From assembly GCA_005880525.1 (NCBI GenBank), contig VBFW01000212.1, positions 1 to 7,029 of the forward strand: a DNA stretch of 7,029 bases, given 5' to 3'. Shown in pieces: positions 1 through 5,639 of this stretch. Both the position numbers and the translations under genes were made by a program. Positions within the stretch are counted from its first letter, which is position 1. Each line of letters starts with the position of its first letter. The DNA comes from Chloroflexota bacterium (GTDB lineage: Bacteria > Chloroflexota > Dormibacteria > Dormibacterales > Dormibacteraceae). The notes below the pieces were generated by a model. The model saw nothing but the letters and a program-made list of their open reading frames with translations, did not search any database and was not told the origin of the DNA.

Positions 1-557
1 AGCTGACATTCCTGCAACGGAGTCTCGAAGCAGGTCACACGGCACACGCCTTAGGGACTCTCAAACGCATCTTGACGATCCTCAAGACGGTCGTCGCGCA
101 GGTCGATGTGCTGGAGACGCTTACGCCGACACAATTCCTCGCTTTTCGCAGCCGGCTCGAGGCGGCAAGTGGTTTCGAGTCGGCCCAGTTCCGAGCCCTT
201 GAGGCAGCACTCGGAGTGCATGGCAAATCAAATCAGGGCGGCCAGACCGTCTTCGACTCCTACCTGCGTTACCTGTCCCAGGTCGGCTATACGGTTCCGG
301 AAGAGAAGTCCTCGGCGGCCACGCAGGAGGTCCTCGTGTCCGTCTACCGCGATGACGGTGAGGCCGCCCAGGTCGCGGAGCGCTTGGTTGACCTCGACGA
401 GGGCTTTCAGGAGTGGCGGTACCGGCATGTGAAGATGGTCGAGCGGACCATCGGCGACAAGCCGGGCACCGGCGGCTCGTCGGGCGCTGAGTATCTACGT
501 CGAACGCTCTTTCAGCCGGCGTTCCCCGACCTGTGGGCCATTCGCAGCCGGCTCTGA
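1..557 (+). CDS. kynA: Tryptophan 2,3-dioxygenase, C-terminal part (5' end outside window)
   Basis: Heme-dependent cytosolic enzyme that inserts O2 into L-tryptophan to give N-formylkynurenine, the first step of the kynurenine pathway. The frame is open from base 3 with no stop, so the gene enters from the left. The first visible residues (LTFLQRSLEAG, then HALGTLKRILTILKTVVAQVDVLETLTP) match the middle of the family. The TTG at 72 lies inside this conserved stretch and is not the start. About 184 residues are present, against about 280 for bacterial homologues, so the N-terminal third with the distal active-site histidine is missing. Visible family marks are GFESAQFR (near 174-197, a substrate-pocket segment), WRYRHVKMVERTIG with the expected proximal heme-ligand His at codon 426-428, and the GTGGSSG loop near 465-485 that closes over the substrate. 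It ends in FPDLWAIRSRL and TGA 555-557. kynU starts inside its 3' end, so the two are probably cotranscribed and translationally coupled. Confidence 0.95.
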   Translation, partial: LTFLQRSLEAGHTAHALGTLKRILTILKTVVAQVDVLETLTPTQFLAFRSRLEAASGFESAQFRALEAALGVHGKSNQGGQTVFDSYLRYLSQVGYTVPEEKSSAATQEVLVSVYRDDGEAAQVAERLVDLDEGFQEWRYRHVKMVERTIGDKPGTGGSSGAEYLRRTLFQPAFPDLWAIRSRL

Positions 558-1789
558 CCTTGAGACCGAGCAGCCGGGCAGAATTCCTGCGGCTCGACGC
601 TGAAGATCCGCTGGCTCCCGTCAGAGAGCAGTTCGATCTGCCGGCGCACCTGATTTACCTCGACGGAAACTCACTCGGCGCCATGCCGCGCGAGGCGCGA
701 AATCGTCTTTCTGAGGCGACGAGCCAGTGGGCTCACGGCCTCATCTCGAGCTGGAACGACGCCGGCTGGGCCGAGGCTCCCACACGAGTCGGCGACAAGA
801 TAGGGCGCCTGCTCGGCGCGCGCCCATCCGAGGTGGTGATGGGGGACAACACCTCCGTCAATCTCTACAAAGCCCTGAATGCGGCCCTCAGTCTGCATCG
901 CGGTGGAGCCATCCTCACCGATGAGCAGAACTTCCCTACCGACCTGTACGTCGCCGAGGCGGTGGCGAAGAAGTGGGGCGTAGAGCTTCGCCGCGTCCCC
1001 CGCAACCAGCTCGGCGAAGCCATCCAGCATGGTGTGGCCGTGGTCACGGCCACGCATGTGGACTACCGGACCGGACACATGTTGGAAATGCGCGAGTTCA
1101 CAAAAGCCGCTCACGATGCGGGCGCGCTGTTCGTGTGGGATCTTTGCCACAGCGCTGGCGCGGTGCCGCTTGATCTCAATGGCGCCGATGCAGACCTGGC
1201 GGTCGGATGCACCTATAAGTTCCTGAACGGCGGTCCGGGCGCACCGGCGTACTTGTTCGCTGCTCGCCGGTTCCATGGCGACCTGAACAATCCGATCCCA
1301 GGCTGGTTCGGACACGACCAACCATTTGACTTTGATAGTGGTTACAGGCCGGCCCCGGACGCGCGACGATTCCTGACTGGAACTCCCGCAATCCTGTCTG
1401 TGGCCGCGCTCGAGGCGGCAATCGACCTGTGGCTGACCATCGACATCGCCCTGGTGCGATCAAAGTCCCTGGTCCTGGCGGACCTGCTCATCGACCAGGT
1501 CAGGCGGCAGTCCGAAGGGTTCGGTTTGGAGCTGGCGTCGCCAGAAGATCCGGCCACTCGCGGCTCTCAGGTTTCGTTCAGGCACCCCAACGCCTACGGA
1601 ATCGTGCGAGCCCTGGCCGAGGTCGGCGTGGTCGGCGACCATCGACCCCCGGACATCGCGAGATTCGGCCTGACGCCGCTGTATACGAGATATGTGGACA
1701 TGTGGGACGCCGCAGAAAAACTGAGCGAGGTGCTGAGGCAGCGGACCTACCTCGCACCTCGCTTTGCCGTCAAGGCAGGCGTGCCCTAG
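533..1789 (+). CDS. kynU: Kynureninase (L-kynurenine hydrolase)
   Basis: PLP-dependent aminotransferase-fold enzyme (class V) that cleaves L-kynurenine to anthranilate and L-alanine. The 418 residues match the family's usual length (about 400-465). Motifs in order: YLDGNSLGAMP near residues 42-52, GDNTSVNLYK at 104-113 (phosphate and substrate side), VDYRTGHM at 176-183, VWDLCHSAG at 201-209 with the PLP-pyridine Asp203, and CTYKFLNGGPG at 226-236 with the Schiff-base Lys229 (codon 1217-1219). A substrate-pocket stretch, NPIPGWFGHDQPFDFD, follows at about 253-268. The GTG start at 533 overlaps kynA by 25 bases and has no clear Shine-Dalgarno sequence, which suggests translational coupling. 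An in-frame TTG at 560, just after the kynA stop, is a possible alternative start and costs only nine non-conserved residues. TAG 1787-1789 shares CTAG with the stop of the convergent trpB2. The neighbouring kynA strongly supports the assignment. Confidence 0.95.
   Translation: MGHSQPALTLRPSSRAEFLRLDAEDPLAPVREQFDLPAHLIYLDGNSLGAMPREARNRLSEATSQWAHGLISSWNDAGWAEAPTRVGDKIGRLLGARPSEVVMGDNTSVNLYKALNAALSLHRGGAILTDEQNFPTDLYVAEAVAKKWGVELRRVPRNQLGEAIQHGVAVVTATHVDYRTGHMLEMREFTKAAHDAGALFVWDLCHSAGAVPLDLNGADADLAVGCTYKFLNGGPGAPAYLFAARRFHGDLNNPIPGWFGHDQPFDFDSGYRPAPDARRFLTGTPAILSVAALEAAIDLWLTIDIALVRSKSLVLADLLIDQVRRQSEGFGLELASPEDPATRGSQVSFRHPNAYGIVRALAEVGVVGDHRPPDIARFGLTPLYTRYVDMWDAAEKLSEVLRQRTYLAPRFAVKAGVP
1786..1789. 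other. Shared CTAG: overlapping stop codons of kynU and trpB2
   Basis: The palindrome CTAG supplies TAG to kynU (+ strand, 1787-1789) and TAG to trpB2 (- strand, 1788-1786). There is no intergenic space between the convergent genes. The only nearby stem, GTGCC (1781-1785) with GGCAC (1802-1806), has five pairs and a 16-base loop, so no good bidirectional terminator is present. Confidence 0.85.
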
Positions 1790-3156
1790 GCCATCGCCGC
1801 CGGCACCTTCGGGAGCTCCTCGATGGCGGCGTCGATTCTCGACTGGGAAAGCTCGACGTCCTCCAGCTTGCCGGCGAAGTACGCGTCGTATGCCGACATG
1901 TCGAAGTGACCGTGCCCTGAAAGTCCGAAGAGGATGACCCTCTTTTCGCCGGCCTCACGAGCTGCGGCCGCTTCCTCTGCCACGGCCCGCAATGCATGGG
2001 CCGCCTCGGGCGCGGGCAGAAAGCCCTCGCAGCGCGCAAATCGCACTGCTTCGGCGAAGCACTCGTTCTGCTTGTAGGCCCTGGCCTCCACCACGCCCTT
2101 GTCAACCAGCATGCATAGCGATGGGGCGTCTCCGTGGTAGCGGAGCCCGCCCGCGTGAATCCGATCCGGAATGAAGCTGTGGCCCAGCGTGAACATCTTC
2201 GCGACCGGACCCATGCCGACGGCGTCCCCAAAGTCGTAGGCGTAGACCCCGCGGGTCAAGGTGGGACAGGCAGCCGGCTCCGCGGCCACGAAACGAGTCT
2301 TGGGTTGCTTCCCTGTCAGCTTGTCACCGATGAACGGGTATGTCAGGCCCGCAAAATTGGAGCCGCCGCCGACGCACCCGATCACCACATCCGGGTACGC
2401 GCCCGCCATCTCCATTTGCTTCTTGGCTTCGAGGCCGATCACTGTCTGGTGCAGGAGAACGTGGTTGACGACCGAACCGAGCGAGTACTTGGCATCGTCG
2501 TGGGTGGCGGCGTCCTCGACGGCTTCGGAGATCGCGATCCCGAGGCTGCCTGGCGAGTCCGGGTCGTCCTTTAATATGCCGCGACCGGCATTGGTCAGAT
2601 TGGTCGGGGACGCGTAGACCGTCGCCCCCCAGGTCTCCATCATCGCCCGCCGATAGGGCTTCTGCTCGTAGGAGACCTTGACCATGTAGACAGTGACCTC
2701 GAGCCCGAACAGCGCTCCGGCAAATGACAGAGCCGATCCCCACTGGCCCGCTCCCGTCTCGGTCGTCAGGCGCTTTACGCCTTCCTTCGCGTTGTAGTAA
2801 GCCTGCGGCACTGCCGTGTTGGGCTTGTGCGAACCCGCGGGGGACACTCCCTCGTACTTGAAATAGATGTGCGCGGGAGTGTCCAGAGCCTTCTCCAGAC
2901 GGTCGGCTCGGTACAGCGGTGTTGGCCGCCAGATGCGGTAGATCTCGCGTACTTCATCCGGGATCTCGATCCAGGGCTCGGCCGAGACCTCCTGGGCGAT
3001 GATCGCCTGCGGAAATATCGGGGCCAGGTCAGCCGGCCCCATCGGCTGCAGGGTTCCCGGATGGAGGTAGGGCGCTGGCGGCGCCGGCATGTCCGGCAGG
3101 ATGTTGTACCAGCGGTCAGGGATGTCGTCCTCGTTGAGCAGGATCTTCTTCGCCAC
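1786..3156 (-). CDS. trpB2: TrpB2-type tryptophan synthase beta chain (PLP-dependent)
   Basis: Predicted to condense indole with L-serine (or a related donor) to L-tryptophan. It belongs to the longer, stand-alone TrpB2 class that works without a canonical TrpA partner; no trpA is seen here. The 456 residues fit TrpB2 (about 430-455) better than TrpB1 (about 400). The class-typical N-terminal extension starts DDIPDRWYNILPDMP. Visible motifs are RPTPLYRADRLE at 77-88, the PLP lysine K111 in GSHKPNTA, the catalytic-type Glu133 in ETGAGQWG, the phosphate loop CVGGGSN at 261-267, HAGGLRYHG at 334-342 (typical of TrpB2) and SGHGHFDMSAYD at 413-424. All key residues look intact, so an active enzyme is expected. 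Start is GTG at 3156-3154, preceded by AGGAGG. It reads in the same direction as the CoA ligase and flavoenzyme genes, 119 bases after the latter. Indole salvage or a specialised beta-replacement are both possible; its exact substrate cannot be told from sequence. Confidence 0.9.
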   Translation of the reverse strand: MAKKILLNEDDIPDRWYNILPDMPAPPAPYLHPGTLQPMGPADLAPIFPQAIIAQEVSAEPWIEIPDEVREIYRIWRPTPLYRADRLEKALDTPAHIYFKYEGVSPAGSHKPNTAVPQAYYNAKEGVKRLTTETGAGQWGSALSFAGALFGLEVTVYMVKVSYEQKPYRRAMMETWGATVYASPTNLTNAGRGILKDDPDSPGSLGIAISEAVEDAATHDDAKYSLGSVVNHVLLHQTVIGLEAKKQMEMAGAYPDVVIGCVGGGSNFAGLTYPFIGDKLTGKQPKTRFVAAEPAACPTLTRGVYAYDFGDAVGMGPVAKMFTLGHSFIPDRIHAGGLRYHGDAPSLCMLVDKGVVEARAYKQNECFAEAVRFARCEGFLPAPEAAHALRAVAEEAAAAREAGEKRVILFGLSGHGHFDMSAYDAYFAGKLEDVELSQSRIDAAIEELPKVPAAMA

Positions 3157-3244
3157 GGGCTCCCAGCCTCCTGTGTGACGGCGTCAGGACGGGTTGCGCC
3201 CAGCGTACATCGCCTCGCCGTTGCTCTATCGACGGCCCACCTGG
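3157..3244 (-). promoter_or_regulatory. Leader and likely promoter region of trpB2
   Basis: An 88-base stretch between the hairpin and the trpB2 start. It holds the AGGAGG site and a small 11-base palindrome, TGACG-G-CGTCA, at 3176-3186, placed just upstream of that site where a repressor could act. No convincing -35/-10 pair is visible; a loose GATGTACGCT lies near 3203-3212 on the - strand. If the hairpin terminates transcription, trpB2 would need its own promoter here; otherwise it is read from the upstream genes. Confidence 0.3.
3167..3172 (-). promoter_or_regulatory. Ribosome binding site of trpB2
   Basis: A perfect AGGAGG reads on the - strand 10 bases before the GTG at 3156. A second purine run, GGGAG, lies closer at about 3160-3164. 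The pair supports GTG 3156 as the start, and the conserved TrpB2 N-terminal extension follows directly. Confidence 0.7.
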
Positions 3245-3265
3245 CCTCCCCACATGGTGGGGAGG
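3245..3265 (-). terminator. Strong GC hairpin after the flavoenzyme gene, possible terminator
   Basis: Perfect inverted repeat with 9-base arms, CCTCCCCAC and GTGGGGAGG, around a three-base centre (3254-3256). It begins 10 bases after the stop of the upstream - strand gene (TAG 3278-3276). On the - strand the RNA would fold into a very GC-rich stem, but no U-tract follows. It could be a U-less terminator, an mRNA-stabilising or attenuating stem, or a DNA operator for trpB2. A tandem GGGACCT GGGACCT at 3264-3277 lies between it and the stop codon. Confidence 0.5.
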
Positions 3266-3275
3266 GACCTGGGAC

Positions 3276-5612
3276 CTACTTCGGCGAGGGCGGGCGCCAG
3301 CGCCGATGGCGGTTCCGGCTTGCTCCGCTCCGGATCAGATCGAGCCGGGGGCGAGGGCCGTCAGTGCGACCGGATGGCGGCTTCCTGCTGCCGCGCTTGA
3401 ATTCCGTCGGCCATCCGACCGGGAAATCCTGATCGGCCGCGGCATGGAGCGTCCAGGCGGGGTCGTAGAGGTGGGCCCGGCCGAGCGCGCACATGTCGGC
3501 TCGGCCGGCCAGGATGATGCTGTTGACGTCGTCGTATCCGCTGATCGCGCCGACAGCGATCGTGGGCACGCCCGCCACGTTCCGGATCCGGTCGGCGAAC
3601 GGCGTCTGGAAGCTTCGCCCCACGATCGGGTTTTCGAGCGCGACGGTCTGACCCGTGGACACGTCCACAGCGTCGACCCCGTGGGCAGCAAAGCTGCGCG
3701 CGACCTCGACGGACTCATCGACCGTCAGTCCGCCCTCGTACCAGTCCACAGCTGACGTGCGCACGGTCATCGGCTTGCCGGCGGGCCACTCGCGGCGGAC
3801 CGCATCGAAAACTTCAAGCGGGTAGCGCAGGCGGTTCTCCAGGCTGCCGCCGAACTCGTCGCGACGCAAGTTTGTGAGCGGCGAGATGAAGCTGGCGAGG
3901 AGGTAGCCATGGGCGCAATGCAGCTCGAGAAGGTCGAAATCAGCGCGCGCGGCCATCCGCGCGGCGGCGACGAACTGGTCACGCACGAGGTCCATGTCGG
4001 CCCGGGTCATCTCGCGGGGAATCTGGCTGACTGGCAGGTAGGGAAGAGGTGAGGGCGCCATCAATTCCCAGTTGCCACTATCCAGAGGCTCGTCCATGCC
4101 CTCCCACATGAGCTTGGTCGACCCCTTGCGACCGGAATGCCCGAGCTGGATCCCGATCCTTGCCGGGGTGTGTCCGTGCACGAAATCGACCAACCGCCGG
4201 AACGCAGCCTCATGCTCGGGTTTGTACATGCCTGCGCAACCCGGCGTTATCCGGCCTTCGCGTGACACGCAAACCATCTCGGTCATCACCAGCCCAGCGC
4301 CGCCCAGCGCTTTGCTGCCGAGGTGGACGAGGTGGAAATCACCAATGCATCCGTCATCTGCCGAATACATGTCCATCGGCGAGACGATCACGCGGTTGGC
4401 CAGTTCCAGGTCCCGGAGCCGGATCGGAACGAACATTGGGGGGACCCCAGGGCGGCCTCCGTTGAACCACTGTTCGACCTCGGACACAAACTCCGGATCG
4501 CGAACTTTCAGGTTCGAATAGGTGATGCGGCGGCTCCGTGTGAGGAGGTTGAACGCAAATTGGAGCGGCTCTTGCCGAACGTATTGGGAGATGTTCTCGA
4601 ACCACTCGAGGCTCGCCTGGGCGGCACGCTGGACGCTTTCCACCACCGGCCGGCGCTCAGCCTCATAAGCGAGCAGCGCCGCATCGACGCTGGGGTTTTC
4701 ATGGAGACATGCGGCGAGCGCCAGCGCATCCTCCATCGCGAGTTTCGTCCCGGAACCGATCGAGAAGTGGGCAGTGTGGGCGGCATCTCCGATCAGCAGC
4801 ACGTTGCCGTCCCGCCAGGTGCGGGTGCGAACAGTTACAAAACGAATCCAGCGGCTGTTGTTGCCGATCAAAGGCTCTCCCTGCAGCACGTCGGCGAACA
4901 CCTCGGCACAGAAGGCCATGCCGCGCTCGTCGCTTTCGCCTGGTTTCCAGGTCCGTTGCGAAGAGTCCACCTGGCCGCTTCGCCTCCAGCTGGGCTCCTC
5001 GAGCTCGACGATGAATGTGCTCATCGAGTCGCTGTAGGGGTAGGCGTGCGCCTGCACGGGGCCCGTGTCCGTTTCGGCGATAAAGAACTTGAACGCATCA
5101 AAGACGAGCGGCGTGCCGAGCCACATGTAGCGCGCGTGCCTGGGGTCGAGCTGTTGATGGAAGGCCTCTGCACGCGCCTGTCGGGTGAGGCTGTTGACGC
5201 CATCGGCGCCCACGACAAGGTCATATGACGAGCGCAGAAGCTCGAGGTCAGGAGCCTGCTCGCGGTAGTGGATCGTGATTCCAAACTCTTCGCACCGGGC
5301 GCGGAGGATCGCAAGAAGCCGCTGGCGGCTGATGGCGGCGAATCCATGCCCACCAGATGTGAGCACCTGGCCCCGAAAGTGCACATCGATGTCATCCCAG
5401 ATTGCGAAGTCCTTGGAGAGCCGCTTATAGAAGGCGGCGTCGGCGTGCTCGATGCCGACCAGTGTCTCGTCCGAGAAGACAACACCAAACCCAAACGTGT
5501 CGTCCACCGCGTTTCTCTCCCAGACCTCGATCCGGTGGTCTGGCTTGAGGAGCTTTACGAGCGTCGCCAGATATAGGCCCGCCGGCCCCGCGCCGATGAT
5601 CGCGATCTGAAG
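3276..5612 (-). CDS. abmA: 2-Aminobenzoyl-CoA monooxygenase/reductase: fused flavin monooxygenase and Old Yellow Enzyme
   Basis: Bifunctional flavoenzyme predicted to hydroxylate 2-aminobenzoyl-CoA at C5 and reduce the ring to a non-aromatic CoA thioester. The same architecture is also annotated as bifunctional salicylyl-CoA 5-hydroxylase/oxidoreductase; the kyn genes nearby favour the aminobenzoyl substrate. Numbering from 5612 gives 778 residues, close to the roughly 780 of known homologues. Residues 1-390: FAD fold with IIGAGPAGLYLA at 5-16, VVGADGVNS near 133-141 and LLIGDAAHT at 272-280. Residues about 393-740: Old Yellow Enzyme barrel with RLRDLELANRVIVSPMDMYS, IQLGHSGRKG, LELHCAHGY (paired His565 and His568) and FGGSLENR at 587-594. 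The Cys seen in YqjM-type enzymes (SPMCMYS) is Asp here, with the Tyr kept. No ATG, GTG or TTG exists in frame before GTG 5507, which lies after the Rossmann motif; 5612 (CTT) is my estimate of the start. About 40 basic, Pro-rich residues follow WPTEF at the C-terminus. It lies 17 bases after the ligase stop, as in an operon. Confidence 0.88.
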   Translation of the reverse strand, partial: LQIAIIGAGPAGLYLATLVKLLKPDHRIEVWERNAVDDTFGFGVVFSDETLVGIEHADAAFYKRLSKDFAIWDDIDVHFRGQVLTSGGHGFAAISRQRLLAILRARCEEFGITIHYREQAPDLELLRSSYDLVVGADGVNSLTRQARAEAFHQQLDPRHARYMWLGTPLVFDAFKFFIAETDTGPVQAHAYPYSDSMSTFIVELEEPSWRRSGQVDSSQRTWKPGESDERGMAFCAEVFADVLQGEPLIGNNSRWIRFVTVRTRTWRDGNVLLIGDAAHTAHFSIGSGTKLAMEDALALAACLHENPSVDAALLAYEAERRPVVESVQRAAQASLEWFENISQYVRQEPLQFAFNLLTRSRRITYSNLKVRDPEFVSEVEQWFNGGRPGVPPMFVPIRLRDLELANRVIVSPMDMYSADDGCIGDFHLVHLGSKALGGAGLVMTEMVCVSREGRITPGCAGMYKPEHEAAFRRLVDFVHGHTPARIGIQLGHSGRKGSTKLMWEGMDEPLDSGNWELMAPSPLPYLPVSQIPREMTRADMDLVRDQFVAAARMAARADFDLLELHCAHGYLLASFISPLTNLRRDEFGGSLENRLRYPLEVFDAVRREWPAGKPMTVRTSAVDWYEGGLTVDESVEVARSFAAHGVDAVDVSTGQTVALENPIVGRSFQTPFADRIRNVAGVPTIAVGAISGYDDVNSIILAGRADMCALGRAHLYDPAWTLHAAADQDFPVGWPTEFKRGSRKPPSGRTDGPRPRLDLIRSGASRNRHRRWRPPSPK

Positions 5613-5618
5613 TGCCGA

Positions 5619-5639
5619 CCTCGAGGGCGTTAGCTCCTT
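5619..5639 (-). promoter_or_regulatory. Shine-Dalgarno-like sites before abmA without a normal start codon
   Basis: On the - strand, AAGGAG (5639-5634) overlaps the last ligase codons and a second GAGG sits at 5622-5619. The GAGG is six bases before the CTT codon at 5612, an ideal spacing for the expected N-terminus (L)QIAIIGAGPAG. No ATG, GTG or TTG in any - strand frame lies between 5640 and about 5570. Candidate unusual starts are ACG 5630, CTT 5612 and ATC 5606. Confidence 0.5.

Noticed and set aside
72..557. TTG 72 as the true start of a short protein
   Set aside because: The conserved tryptophan dioxygenase sequence continues in frame to the left edge, so the gene is cut by the window and does not start at 72.
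671..1321. A 216-codon open frame on the - strand opposite kynU
   Set aside because: kynU has full catalytic motifs across the same bases; the antisense translation resembles no family.
1781..1806. Stem GTGCC/GGCAC as a bidirectional terminator between kynU and trpB2
   Set aside because: Only five pairs with a 16-base loop and no T-tract on either strand; likely chance in GC-rich coding sequence.
2827..3432. A 201-codon + strand open frame spanning the trpB2 start, the intergenic hairpin and the abmA end
   Set aside because: It is antisense to two well-supported genes and its product is Arg/Gly-rich with no domain; treated as chance.
4323..5228. A 301-codon open frame on the + strand
   Set aside because: It lies entirely opposite abmA, its translation shows no recognisable fold, and the - strand frame has clear flavoenzyme motifs. 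GC-rich genes often leave such antisense open frames.
3276..5612. Two separate genes (monooxygenase and Old Yellow Enzyme) instead of one
   Set aside because: The frame is continuous through the domain junction near residues 380-395, and the fused architecture and total length match known 2-aminobenzoyl-CoA monooxygenase/reductases.
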